Assembly: GCF_950295315.1 (NCBI RefSeq)
Contig: NC_080177.1
Coordinates: forward strand, 83,065,452 to 83,129,451
Direction of reading: 5' to 3'
Source: Erinaceus europaeus
Taxonomy: Eukaryota > Chordata > Mammalia > Eulipotyphla > Erinaceidae
DNA length: 64,000 bases
Shown: positions 54,076 to 64,000 of the stretch, piece by piece
Numbering within the stretch: position 1 is the first letter of the stretch
Layout: the number at the start of each line of letters is the position of its first letter
Program-made: the position numbers and the translations under genes
Notes under the pieces: model-generated
Told to the model about the DNA's origin: nothing
The model's database searches: none
What the model saw: the letters and a program-made list of their open reading frames with translations, nothing else

Positions 54076-54364
54076 AATCTGGACAGCTTTTACCAATCAC
54101 AATTCTGGTAAACTATGTAATAGATAAAAGTTCAAATATTATGTAAATTTACTGGGAATTAATTAGATTGATAAGAGTCTGCCGGGCATCTTAACCATGT
54201 ACACTGTTGTGTCTGATAGTTACATCATTATGCATATGAAATCAGTGTGTAATTATGTATGTCAGTCAGATCTCTTTGTGTATAAAGAGATGTTTTTTTA
54301 AAACCCTCCAATGTATTTTTGTCTTTTCAGGATCATGCATGTGTGACTTCGTTTTTAGTCCAAC

Positions 54365-54540
54365 TCTATCTTTTTTGTTACAGACAGAGAAAGAGAGAGT
54401 CAGAGAGACAGGGAAAGATACCACAGCCCCCGAAATTGCCCAAGGTACCATGACAGTCTTTGCGCGACTCCTGCCTGAACCCAGGTTCAGATATGTTAAG
54501 GCACACACCTTATGTGGACAGTTATTTTCTGGTAGCCCAG
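54365..54540 (-). mobile_element. SINE-E-like copy
   Basis: TACAGACAGAGAAAGAGAGAG, CTGAACCCAGGTTCAGATATG and AAGGCACACACCTTATGTGG. The minus-strand reading has a GGGTTCAGG B-box remnant. Confidence 0.65.
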
Positions 54541-54668
54541 AGAATTCCCATATTTGCATTGACTCATAGTTGGAGGAGAAAAGTATTTATTTAAACTCTT
54601 TACTTGTGATATTCTCATGTTTTTATATATTATTAACTTATTTTATTTGGAATGTTAATTAAAAATAT

Positions 54669-54670
54669 CA

Positions 54671-54718
<48 letters not shown>
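54669..54718. repeat. (ATT)n microsatellite
   Basis: About sixteen ATT units at the A-tail side of the SINE-D that follows. Confidence 0.95.
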
Positions 54719-55545
54719 TTGATTACCAGAGAACTATTCAGCTCTGGCTTATAGTGGTCCTGAAAATTAAACCTGGGACCTCGGAACCTCAGGCATGAAA
54801 GACTTTTATTTTTATTTATAAAAAGGAAACACTGACAAAAACCATGGGATAAGAGGGGTACACTCCACACAGTTCCCACCACCAGATCTCCATATCCCAT
54901 CCTTCCCGATAGCTTTCCTATTCTTTATCCCTCTGGGAGTATGGACCCAGGGTCACTATGGGATGCAGAAGGTGGAAGGTCTGGCTTCTGTAATTGCTTT
55001 CCCGCTGAACATGGGTGTTGGCAGGTGGATCCATACTCCCAGCCTGTCTCTCTCTTTCCCTAGTGGGGTGGGGCTTTGGGGAAGCGGAGCTCCAGGACAC
55101 ATTGGTGGGGTCCTCTGCCTAGGGAACTCCAGTTGGCATCATGCTAGCATCTGGAACCTGGTGGCTGAAAAGAGAGTTAACAACATATAAAGCCAAACAC
55201 ATTGTTGACTAATCATGAACCTAAAGGCTGGAATAGTGCAGATGAAGAGTTGGGGATCTCCATTCTCTAGATAGTTAGTAGGCCTAGTTTAGGGATATTC
55301 CAAAGGGCCTATGACTGTAGTAGTTTTTTTCCTGAGCCTGACTTCTGATACGCTGTTATTGATACGTTATTGTCTGGGGAGGTGATGTCATGGCTGGTAG
55401 AAGGACCAGAAAGCTGGATCAGGGAAGAGAGTAGCTCCCAAACATGGGAAAGGGGTACAAATATTGTTGACTGTAAACCCCATCCCAGGCATAAAAGACT
55501 TTTGCAAAATTATTACACTGTCTCTCCAGCCTAACTTTTTTTTCT
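54719..55545 (-). mobile_element. SINE-D split by an L1-tail copy
   Basis: 54725-54807 has CAGAGAACTATTCAGCTCTG and CCTGGGACCTCGGAACCTC; the head resumes at 55486 (TTTGCAAAATTATTACACTG, CTCTCCAGCC). The gap is an L1 insertion with an 18-bp duplicated target. Confidence 0.88.
54808..55485 (-). mobile_element. L1-tail copy in SINE-D
   Basis: A-tail (TTTTATTTATAAAAAGG), L1 tail and part of the upstream body, truncated at GTAAACCCCATC. Target copies CAGGCATGAAAGACTTTT (54790-54807) and CAGGCATAAAAGACTTTT (55486-55503) differ at one base. Confidence 0.95.
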
Positions 55546-56087
55546 TTTCTTTTTTTTTTTTTTTGGTGTGTGTGCAATTTATATCTGATTCCTTAGGAAA
55601 ATACATACTAGGTCCTACTTTTTGAAAGGGAAATTAAGATGCTGACAGCAATAGCTTTACTATTAAATTAAAACAATGCAATGTGAATTCTGAAGATGCC
55701 GGAAAACAACATGAAATTGTTAACTCTCATGAATTTTTTCTGAGTTGATTTAGGAATGACACTAAGACTTAAACCTAGAGAAAAGTGTGCTCTATCAGAC
55801 TAGATTCCAACTGGGTCTGTGGCTGTGTCATAACTGAACACGGCATAGAGCATTAGTCCTTGGTACATATTTCATTCTAGACATGGCGGTTTTAAAAGCT
55901 GGCTTATAAGTTTTCATTATTTACACGAATCTTTAAATTTCATAGTAATAAAAATAATTCCCTTTCCTTTGGTGCTATTATCCAGTCCTCCTGGGTTATT
56001 GAAATACCGGGAGGCCCGTTTTTAGATTGTGTTGTCTCTTTACACAAACATAAGTCTCACTTAAGAAAATTCAGTGAGCCTGCCTAT

Positions 56088-56090
<3 letters not shown>
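55546..56090. other. Unique sequence after poly-T
   Basis: Poly-T at about 55540-55564 may be a truncated retroelement tail. The rest is unrecognised. Confidence 0.4.

Positions 56091-56135
<45 letters not shown>
56091..56135. repeat. (GT)n microsatellite
   Basis: About 21 GT units. The Cys/Val open frames across it are artefacts. Confidence 0.97.
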
Positions 56136-56136
<1 letters not shown>

Positions 56137-56547
56137 TCCAAAATGCCCTCATTGTCTGAGTCAACACAATCTACCCCCTACAGACAAACACATGGTCATT
56201 TGTTATCTCATTGTTGCAATCACAATGTTAATAGAACATTCATCACCCTTTATGAAAACCGATAGCAAAAATGTGAAACACATTATTTAATATCCTCTTT
56301 CTTTCCATTAGAGACACATAGCATGATTGAATTCATCTAGAATCCAGATCCCACACTCAGCCCGAGAGCTCTCTCCAGTGGCCTGGAGATGACCTCAATG
56401 ATTGTGAAATGATGGTTCTTTGCTACTCATCTTGAATTCAGTGCTGAACCTGCTGTCTCCTGCTGTGCAAATTGCTTTATCAGAATAAATTTAGCCTGCT
56501 GGAATATTTAAAATCAACTGTGAAATTTTAGAGCGTACAGCTAAGTT
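56136..56547. other. Unique sequence
   Basis: No feature seen. Confidence 0.4.
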
Positions 56548-56760
56548 TTTATGGAGGGGTTAATGTTTACAGTGTGACTGTACATACACAGGTGTGGTGT
56601 CTTCTTACCCCCAACTTAGGTTGGTCCTTTTTCCTGCCATCTTGCACCAGGACCCCAGTGTTCCCTCCATCCTGTCCCTCCCCTCCCCACCCCTCCCCTG
56701 CTCCCCAGTCTTTGGCTTTGATGCAATACTCCTGTTTCTTTAGCAACGTGGGTTATTATC
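56548..56760 (-). mobile_element. Old L1 3' UTR fragment
   Basis: GGAGGGGTTAATGTTTACAG, CTTGCACCAGGACCCCAG and CAGTCTTTGGCTTTGATGC parallel the C-rich antisense L1 3' UTR near 26740-26820. Confidence 0.68.
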
Positions 56761-57032
56761 CTCTGCAGCTGTGAGGGCTGCTTCTAATCATGCAGTTTCG
56801 TTTCTGTTCTTTGTGGTCATGCAGTAAGAGTTAGCCCTGGAACCCCTATCAGCTCAGGCTTAAGCACCTGCAGGTGTCAAGTAATATTACTTCCCTGTTC
56901 TTGCAATCCTTGGTGCCTTCAGGTGTTCATGGTTATTTTGTTTTACCCTAGGCTGAAAGAAGTGAACAACCTCCCTCTCACCCAACGTTGTACTTGGGTG
57001 TTTTTGTGGAAACTACCCTGTGTTTCAATAGC

Positions 57033-57068
57033 TAACATCACTTGAAACCTAACATCACTTGAAACCCC
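57033..57068. repeat. Two-copy 17-bp tandem repeat
   Basis: AACATCACTTGAAACC is repeated directly. Confidence 0.9.
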
Positions 57069-57269
57069 CTCCAGGGCTCTTGTGGGTCTTCTCCTCACCT
57101 CCTCACTCATCATCACTGGCCTCTCTTGAATTTTGGTCATAGCCTTTCTAACAGGTAGGAATTTGTTTGGAGGTTGTTCTGAGCAATAAGAGGCCTGGGA
57201 TGTGGGTCGGTGAGCTGGGGCAGTGTGACTCTATGTCCACTGTGCTTTGTTTTGTCTCACAATCCCCCT

Positions 57270-57658
57270 GTGTGTGGAGAACTTGTGCTACCAGGGAGGA
57301 GTAGGGGAGGGTTTTGAGGACATGAGAGGTAGCATTCTATACTGTGGCAAGAGCTTTAGCAAGGTAACTGCACCTGGAATACATAAAGCCAGTAGGCTGT
57401 ATAGTGCCTCAGGGGGCCAATAGGAAGCTGGCTGGGGGGGGGGGTGCTGGAATTGGTAATCTAGCAGAAAGGAAAGGGCACAGAAGAGCGGATCTGTTTA
57501 CACTCCTGCTGCACTCAGTCGGTCACACAAGCTATTCTGCGCCTCACCTCTGCTTATGTACACCTTCTGCCTCACTTCACTGTAATACGTTTGCACTTGG
57601 CGCACATAAGTACAGAGTCCTTTGTGATTCTTTTAAAGTGTCAGGGGTGAACAGACAA
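57270..57658 (+). mobile_element. Probable solo LTR (LTR4)
   Basis: A CCAATAGGAAG box at 57418, a polyadenylation-like GTAATACGTTTGCAC at 57581, and the end TTCTTTTAAAGTGTCAGGGG followed by TGAACAGACA are laid out like a gamma-type LTR with U5. TATA-like ATACATAAAG lies at 57379. The 5' boundary is a guess and no target duplication was found. Confidence 0.5.
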
Positions 57659-58795
57659 CTTCTTCTGGAAGAGAACAGGCTCAGAAGGCTTCCCTTCAGA
57701 CACAAGGTCAGTACCCTCACAACAAAATGAAAGCTTCTGGAGGCCTTCTGTGCAGTCTGCTTCTGATAGCAAGCACCTTTTCAGGTACCTCTTGTCAGTT
57801 TGTGTGCAAATGTTTCCATCCTGTTGCTTGACTTTGGAAAACTGGATTGTGTGAGCTTTGATGTATTTTGGATAGTAAGTGTCTTTCGAAAAACATACTC
57901 GTGTGTATCTTCTCTCACACTGCAAGTTGCATTTTGACTTTGCTGACTGTTTCATGGTCTGTATACATTTCTGAGTCAACAAACGCTACTTTTGTTAGAG
58001 ATACATGTGCAAGCCTAGATTTTCTGAATCATGGGAGTCACAGTTTGAAGGTTTTGTTTTCTATCAAATTGATAACACTTTTCCCTGTGCTACTCTTGTT
58101 TCTGGCTCCTCGGTCATATATATTTCTGTCTGCTTGCTATTATCCCAGGGACTGATTCATGTCTATCCCATGTGGTCTGGGAAAGGGAGGGAGTACTGGT
58201 AAGTAGGCAAGACTTAACAAGAGAGGGGCTTTACCTGTGTCTCTTCAGAGTCAACTGCAACATCAAAGATTAATATTGGGAGATACTTTATGTCCTGGTA
58301 ACAAAGCAAAAATATTGATTGAAAAGAAGCCTAAGAAGTCATGTGTCCTGTTCACACCCCCTTCAGAGACAGTGTGGTTCATTATTACAGGGATGAACTG
58401 TTGTCTAACTGGCATTCGGAGTTCAAAAATAAATATGAAAATATTTCTCCTGGTGTATATATTGAGTGAAAAATTTCTGACAGCATCAGCATTGTTGTCA
58501 CTCCTTGATAATCCTTAGAAGAAACACAGCATATGATCGGCCAAGGAATATACTGGCAAAACATACTTATCAACTAAAGAACGATGATTATCTCCATGAC
58601 AGCCTTTATTGGAATCGTCGAACAGGTTTCTGAGTCTCTTTCAGTGTGAACGGCTTGCTCTATGCACAGCTGCAAAGCTCAAGTCTCTGAAGACTTCTGC
58701 TCGTGTTTGGAGCTGAGGTCAGGAGGCTTCTATTTACATTGGACCTAATGCTTCTAAAATGCTCTAGGAGACTATAATTAATTGCTTTAGAACAT
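57659..58795. other. Unique sequence
   Basis: Over 1.1 kb. Several 60-110-codon frames on both strands lack any domain, biased codon use or splice context. Confidence 0.4.
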
Positions 58796-58799
58796 TAAC

Positions 58800-58925
58800 T
58801 AAACCATCAAGAACAGAGATCATATTGGTTTTTGTACCATCTGTGAATAGATTAAAAATCATTGATTGTACACCTTAAATGGATGAATAGTATAGCATAA
58901 CAATTATATGTCAACAAAACTTTCA
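58800..58925 (+). mobile_element. Ancient L1 3' end, plus orientation
   Basis: GATTGTACACCTTAAATGG, ATGAATAGTATAGCATAAC and TTATATGTCAACAAAAC resemble the sense terminus shared by old mammalian L1s. Confidence 0.6.
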
Positions 58926-59177
58926 AGGCAAAAACAATTCAATCAATATAAATATAACTTAGAAACATTTTTTTTAGGCAGACATCTAATTCTATATGCC
59001 ATTAACAATGCTTTAAAAGAAATCTTAAATAAAAATTGAGTATTAGAAACTCTTTAATAAGAGGGAAATTTTGTGGATGAATTAATTGTGTCAAATCCTT
59101 CATACATTATTCAATTAGAAGCTTTCACCATTTTTTAGTAGCTTACTTTGTTAATGTGTCTTAATGTAAACTAAATG

Positions 59178-59421
59178 TTTCCCCCTTCATTACCCTTGTT
59201 GTTTATTGCTGTTGTTGTTGTTGGATAGGACAGAGAGAAATGGAGAGCGGAGGGGAAGACGGGGGGGGGGGAGAGAAAGACAGACACCTGCAGACCTGCT
59301 TCACCGTCTGTGAAGCGACTCCCCTGCAGGTGGGGAGCCTGGGCTCAAACCAGGATCCTTATGCCAGTCCTTGCACTTTGCGCCATGTGCGCTTAATCTG
59401 CTGCTCCACCACTCAACTCCC
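59178..59421 (-). mobile_element. SINE-A copy with G-run
   Basis: CATTACCCTTGTTGTTTATTG tail, GGATAGGACAGAGAGAAATGG, a G10 run at about 59261-59271 in the normally AGAGAGGGGGAG segment, and a head ending CCACCACTCAACTCCC. Confidence 0.94.
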
Positions 59422-59433
59422 ACCTGCAGAACT

Positions 59434-59632
59434 TTCTTCTATTTATTTCTACTTATTTCTTGAATAGAGACAGAGAGAAATTGGGGGGTGGGGAAGGAGC
59501 ATGAAAGAGACCTGCAGTATTACTTCAGTACTCCCGAAGCTTTCCCACGCAGGTGGGGACTGGGCGCGTGAACCCAGGTCCCTGTGCAGTGTAATGTGTG
59601 TGCTTAACCAGGTGTGCCACCACTTGGCCCCT
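59434..59632 (-). mobile_element. SINE-B copy
   Basis: TTGAATAGAGACAGAGAGAAATTG, CCCGAAGCTTTCCCACG and a head ending TGCCACCACTTGGCCCC. Confidence 0.93.
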
Positions 59633-59644
59633 GTTTTTGTTTTT

Positions 59645-60190
59645 CTTTTTTTCAGGTTGACGTGTCTCAGATCTCTCGACTCCTCATATGAGTGAAACCA
59701 CCCAGTAGCTGTCTTTAAACTCTTTATTTACTCTGCTAATCATTATCTCTGCCAGTTCCATCTGTTTTGTCCCAAAGGATACAATATCTTATTTTGATTA
59801 TAGGGTAATATTCCATGGAATGTAAAATCCATTACTTTTTGTTGCCCGCAGGGCTTGGTGCCAGCACTATGAATCCACCAGTCCCAGTGGCCATTATTTC
59901 TTTAGCTGGCCATCTGTCAATGGGCATTCAGACTGCTTCCACTCTTTGGCTGTTATGAATAATGCAGCTATGAACATAATAGACATCCTTTGAAATTCGT
60001 GTTTATTGTCATTCGGATAAATGCCTAAGAGTGGTCTTTCTGGACTGTAAGGAACTTAGGTACTTCCATGTTTGTTTATCCATGGAGTCCATACAGTTTC
60101 CCAAAGGTGGGACTGCAAAGTGGAGCAGAGGCCCCTTTTGCTCTACCATCCTAGCGCCTGTCATTTCCCCGTTTGTGAATGGAAGCATAA
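59645..60190 (-). pseudogene. Old L1 3' end carrying a lone SINE module
   Basis: Antisense L1 text: TAATATTCCATGGAATG, GGCCATCTGTCAATGGGCATTC, TTATGAATAATGCAGCTATG, TTTCCCAAAGGTGGGACTGC. It is interrupted at 59842-59893 by the SINE 3' module alone (GCAGGGCTTGGTGCCAGCAC to CAGTGGCCATT). Confidence 0.8.
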
Positions 60191-60227
60191 CTTTTTTTAA
60201 TCTTTTTTTTAAAAAAAAACAACTTAA

Positions 60228-60425
60228 TTTTTTTATCTGATAGAGATGGAGAGAAATTGAAAGGCAAGTGGGAAGTTGAGAGGGAGAGAGAGAGACAAAG
60301 AGACCCCTGCAGCCCTGCTTCACCACTCATGAAGCTTTCCCACTGCAGCTGGGAACCGGGGGCTCGAACCTGGGTCCTTGTGCACTGTGATGCATGCACT
60401 TAACCAGCTGAGTCACCACCTGGCC
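60228..60425 (-). mobile_element. SINE-B copy
   Basis: TTATCTGATAGAGATGGAGAG, CACTCATGAAGCTTTCCCAC and a head ending GTCACCACCTGGCCC. Poly-A/T mixed tail at 60192-60228. Confidence 0.94.
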
Positions 60426-60429
60426 CAAA

Positions 60430-60600
60430 CTTTTTATCTTTGAAATCATTTTATTAGGTAGGGGGTTGATGGCTTACAGTACAGCTGTTGACACAGAGGT
60501 ACAACCCCCCACCCCCTTATGACAGGTGTCTGCAAAATACTCTCATTCCCAGCTTGGGTCCTCTCTTAACATTGTGCACTTGGACACCAAGTAACTCTCC
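60430..60600 (-). mobile_element. L1 3' UTR fragment
   Basis: TTTTATTAGGTAGGGGGTTG, GCTTACAGTACAGCTGTTG and CTCTCATTCCCAGCTTGGG. Confidence 0.68.
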
Positions 60601-60616
60601 TTGTTTTAAAAACAAT

Positions 60617-60893
60617 ATTCATTTATTTCTTCCCTTGTGTTGCCCTTGTTGTTTTAGTTATCATCATTGTTGTAGTGGATGTCGTCATTGCTGGATAGGA
60701 CAGAGAGAAATGGAGAGAGGAGGGGAAGACAGAGAGGGGGGAGAGAAAGACAGACACCTGCAGACCTGCTTCACCGCCTGGGAAGCGACTCCCCTGCAGG
60801 GGGGGAGCCGGGGGCTCGAACAGGGACCCTTACTCCCATCCTTGTGCTTTGCGCCACGTGTCCTTAACCCGCTGCGCTACAGCCCGACTCCCT
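60617..60893 (-). mobile_element. SINE-A copy
   Basis: CCTTGTGTTGCCCTTGTTG tail to a head ending GCGCTACAGCCCGACTCCC. Near full length. Confidence 0.95.
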
Positions 60894-60909
60894 TAACTCT
60901 TCTTAAGAA

Positions 60910-61055
60910 AGAACTTCTGTGGCCATGGAGGGCAGTGGATTCTCAAGTGTGAGGCGCCATTCTCTGTCCCTGGCAGAGCGTTGCTCTAGTTTTCTCTCTC
61001 CTTCTATCTCTGACTCATGAATCATAACATAAACAAATAAATAAGTTAATTAAAA
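60910..61055 (+). mobile_element. SINE-C copy, head deletion
   Basis: TGGAGGGCAGTGGATTCTC, AAGTGTGAGGCGCCATTC and TCCTTCTATCTCTGACTC. Bases between A box and anticodon region are missing. Confidence 0.78.
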
Positions 61056-61059
61056 GTGG

Positions 61060-61190
61060 ATTATTTATTGTGATTGAGAGAGAGAATGAGAAAACAGAGA
61101 GACCGGAGATCAGATCAGCTCCGATAGCGGGTGATGTGGAGGCTTTATCTTTCAACCTCCGGTCACTGCTCTGACAGACTGTCGGATCTC
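61060..61190 (-). mobile_element. Old SINE-D-like copy
   Basis: TTATTTATTGTGATTGAGAG, GAAAACAGAGAGACCGGAG and GGAGGCTTTATCTTTCAACC. Strongly diverged. Confidence 0.55.
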
Positions 61191-62254
61191 CTGGAGCCTC
61201 TCAACTCTTAGATGATCAATAATTTATATATTATATACACATTATATATCGTATATTATGTATTGTATAAATAATATTTAAAGGTATTTTTTATGAATGC
61301 CTTCTGACCTGTTGGGACTTCTTATATTTAATATGTATTCTAATACATTCATGTATTAATTCATTACGTCAATACACATGCTTACATAATGCCATGGACC
61401 TTTTGGAATTGGCAGGTTCTTCTATTACTTTGAAGAGATAATCTCACATGCTACGGTGTATTCTTTTGCAGGAAAAATTAGGAACAATTCAATATATATT
61501 GTCATTTGCAGTTCATTTTGATCTGACTAGCCTGCACAACTGTAGTATATTAAGATGGGCAACATTCGTTGTGATGAAGTCTTTAATTTGTAGCATGATT
61601 TTAGGTCAACAGTATAGTTTCCATCTTACAAAGGAGGCAAGGCAAGCTCTCAGGTTAAATGGCAACACTAAGCTTCAGAGAAAATTGCAAATTCCATGGG
61701 CCAAACTATTAGCTAATTCTCTTGTCTGTATCTCTACTGCTAGAAGGTCATTTTTGAGAATGGATTTTATATGATACTCAACACAGACATGCCATTTTTA
61801 GCTTATACTGAAGTCTAGTGTGGAGAATGATCCCTTTAAGGAAGAGGTTTTTCAGAAGATGTCAACATAAAAGATGATGGTGACATAGATAATTGTGATA
61901 GATTGGCTTATCTATTTGATCTGAATTTAGGTTTCAAACAAGCTCACCCTGCTACTATTATACTTAGGGATTTTTTTTAAATTGCTTGCAGTATGAGCTA
62001 GCTGTTTGTAACCTGCTGTCTTCCTAGGTGTTGATAAAGATAAATCACCCTACAAATATATGTCTTTTCTTCCTTCGCAGCCTCACTCACCTGCACATCA
62101 AACACATCACAGTCCCACCAGCATTGTGGACAATCAGATTGAGATTTCAAACCCTTGTTCACTGTCCTGTCTTGATTAAACATCCATCCATTGTAAAGGT
62201 CTGTTATTTTCCTGGCACTTACAAAGCTTGATTGATGTTTTCAATCCCACCCCC
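61191..62254. other. Unique sequence
   Basis: About 1.06 kb. A 108-codon plus frame (61448-61774) shows no domain and is not called. AT-rich at 61215-61270. Confidence 0.4.
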
Positions 62255-62470
62255 CTTTTAAACAATATTAGTGACTTACAAATAAGATAGTAGTGTATAA
62301 TTCCACAGCACTCCCACTTCCAAAGTTCTGCGGCCCACCTGCTAGCCCCCACCGCCGAGGATAACCACAGTAGTTCTCCCAAGGTCTTAGAGAGAGACTG
62401 GCTACTTGTTCTTTAATTTCTTAACATGTTCGTGTTTCAATTCTCTATATTCCACATTCGAGTAATGTCT
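62255..62470 (-). mobile_element. L1 3' end, older subtype
   Basis: TATTAGTGACTTACAAATAAG, ATTCCACAGCACTCCCACTTC, AGGATAACCACAGTAGTTCTC and CTATATTCCACATTCGAGTAATG. Confidence 0.7.
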
Positions 62471-62504
62471 AGTCAAGCATATAAGAAACCCCTTTCTTTA
62501 TCCA

Positions 62505-62677
62505 TTCCTCCTTCCCTTCTCTCCTCTCCTCTCCTTCCCTCTCCTCCCCCCTACTCTCCTCCTCCTTCTCCTTCTCCTCCTCCTCCTCCTCCTCCTTCTC
62601 CTCCTTCTTCTCCTACTCCTTCTTCTTCTTCTCCTTCTCCTTCTCCTTCTCCTTCTCCTTCTTCTTCCTCTTCTTCC

Positions 62678-62716
<39 letters not shown>

Positions 62717-62772
62717 CCTCCTCCTCCTCCTCCTCCTCCTCCTTCTCCTCCTCCTTCTTCTTTTCTCCCTGC

Positions 62773-62816
<44 letters not shown>
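62505..62816 (+). repeat. Polypyrimidine tract: (CCT)n, (CTT)n, (CT)n
   Basis: 310 bp of C/T, grading from CCTCC through CTTCTC and CTTCTTC to a pure (CT)22-like run at 62777-62816. Acidic Glu and Ser/Pro frames here are artefacts. Confidence 0.95.
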
Positions 62817-62819
<3 letters not shown>

Positions 62820-63179
62820 GAGTGAATGAGTGGAGCTGGAGCACCATGTAGCCGTGTTATGCTGAGATGCCTTCAAGCATACAAGACGTGGCTTCTACCA
62901 CTGACAAATTCTCCCAACCCTTATCTTCCCAAATTCCCCCCTAAAATCTGCCCCCATCTTTATCAGTTAAAGATCTAGTAAATGCAAGTGATTTTATATA
63001 CTAGTAGCCATCTTCTCACGATCCATTCTCAAATTGTCTTATATTATTGACTCTTTAGGTCACATAGCTGTTTAACTGGAGCGCCTCAGACTTACATTTC
63101 TAGAAAATCTTGAGATTTTGAGATATTTACATATTTATGCTTGCTTGTTTTGTCATTGCTGTAGATTCCTCACTCCAGC
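62817..63179. other. Unique sequence
   Basis: Nothing recognised. Confidence 0.4.
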
Positions 63180-63295
63180 CCAACATTTTAATAGAGAGAT
63201 AGAAAGAGAGAGAGAGAGAGAGATCCAGGGAGAGACCCAGATCACAGGACCAAAGCTTTCTGCAGTGCTGTCATAATCCCTGTCTCTGAATCTTG
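63180..63295 (-). mobile_element. Old SINE-D-like fragment
   Basis: TAATAGAGAGATAGAAAGAG, (GA)n, and CAGATCACAGGACCAAAGC. The head is decayed. Confidence 0.5.
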
Positions 63296-63484
63296 TATTG
63301 GTGTGGTGAATGTTCAGTTACAAGACAAAGGGGACATGATAGTCTAGGAATTGGGTCCATGTCTTCATGTCATATTTTATGAAAGTCATCTTGAGTTTGG
63401 TATGCAAGTCTTCTGCTGATAGTATTGCACCTACCTTCAGAGTAATAGTTTGGGTTTTTCTCTTGTAGTATCTTGTTTTGATTT

Positions 63485-64000
63485 TGGATGTAAAAGCAAT
63501 TTTTATTTTTATTTTTTGTTGGTGATTTTATGATGATTGACAAGATTATGGGATAATATTATGGGATACAGTTCTCACCACCAGAGATCCATGCTCTCCC
63601 CCCCCCCTAAAAGCTTCTCTATTCTTTATTCCTCTGGAAGGATGGGCCAACATTCTTTATGGCATGCAGAAGGTAGAAAGTCTGGCTTCTGTAAGTGCTT
63701 CCCCTCTGAACATGGGCACTGACAGGTCGATCCATACTCCCAGCCTGTCTCTTTCTTTCCCTAGTGGGGCAGGGCTCTGGGGAGGTGAGGTTCCAGGACA
63801 TATTGGTGGGGTAGTCTGCCCAGGGAAGTCAGGAAGGTGTCATGGTAACATCTGCAACTAATGGCTGAAAAGCATAAAGATATAAATAAGAACAGATTGT
63901 TTAATAGTCAGGAACCTAAAGGTAAGAGTATAACAAGTGAAATCTGGGGTCTCCATTATGGAAGAAACTAGGACTTCTATTTTAGATATATTCCGGGGGG
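63485..64000 (-). mobile_element. L1-tail element, cut by window end
   Basis: TTTTTTGTTGGTGATTTTATG, a C9 run at about 63599-63608, GTCTGGCTTCTGTAAGTGC and GGAACCTAAAGGTAAGAG. Continues past 64000. Confidence 0.87.

Noticed and set aside
62426..62876. Glu-rich and Ser/Pro-rich frames
   Set aside because: Products of the polypyrimidine tract at 62505-62816.
1..64000. Host protein-coding exons
   Set aside because: Apart from retroelement proteins, no frame on either strand showed a recognisable domain or consistent splice structure. Very short or untranslated exons cannot be excluded by eye.

Overview
The window reads as mammalian nuclear DNA that is almost all non-coding. It is AT-rich, has no bacterial-style gene packing, carries no host exon I can support, and is dominated by retroelements. 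The tRNA-derived SINEs and the associated LINE-1 tails look like those of hedgehogs (Erinaceidae, Erinaceus-like). That assignment rests on remembered repeat families, not on a database search.

Working names used below. SINE-A: about 270 bp, tRNA-like head with A box (TAGCGCAGCGGG) and B box (GGTTCGAGCCC), core CTGCAGGGGAGTCGCTTCAC, tail ACAACAAGGGCAACAAAAGG. SINE-B: about 210 bp, related head, core GGGGGAAAGCTTCACAAGTG, tail TCTCTATCCAATAAATAAA. SINE-C: about 140 bp, GGACTCTCAAGCATGAGGTC. SINE-D: about 150 bp, contains GCCTGAGGCT and GGTTCAATCCCCAGCACC. SINE-E: contains CTGCTTTGCCATG. 'L1-tail' is a sequence of about 430 bp that ends many LINE-1-like copies; on the plus strand it runs from poly-T through ATAAGAGGGGTACAACTCC and GGACCCAGGGTCATTGTGG.

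Layout. 1-23 kb: scattered SINEs, a solo LTR inside a SINE-C at the left edge, and L1-tail copies, one with a 5' inversion. 23-25.5 kb: a solo LTR, two L1 3' ends and a long SINE-A. 26.6-39.8 kb: a nested retroelement block. A 5'-truncated L1 ORF2 is interrupted by a short LTR-flanked provirus (ERV-A, 29671-31904, 6-bp target duplication). It abuts another L1 copy that is interrupted by a larger class II (betaretrovirus-like) provirus remnant (ERV-B, about 32055-38285) with decayed gag, RT, RNase H, integrase and env pieces. ERV-B itself carries a SINE-A, a SINE-C and an opposite-strand LTR. 39.8-46.7 kb: SINEs, old L1 pieces and AT-rich unique sequence. 46.77-48.03 kb: a 1.26-kb CTCCCT satellite with higher-order structure. 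48-64 kb: SINEs, old and young L1 fragments, microsatellites and a probable LTR at 57.3-57.7 kb.

No intact gene is present. L1 ORF2 and the ERV gag, pol and env segments are pseudogenes. Nearly all younger L1 copies lie in minus orientation; this could mean the window lies in an intron of a plus-strand gene, but nothing else here confirms that.
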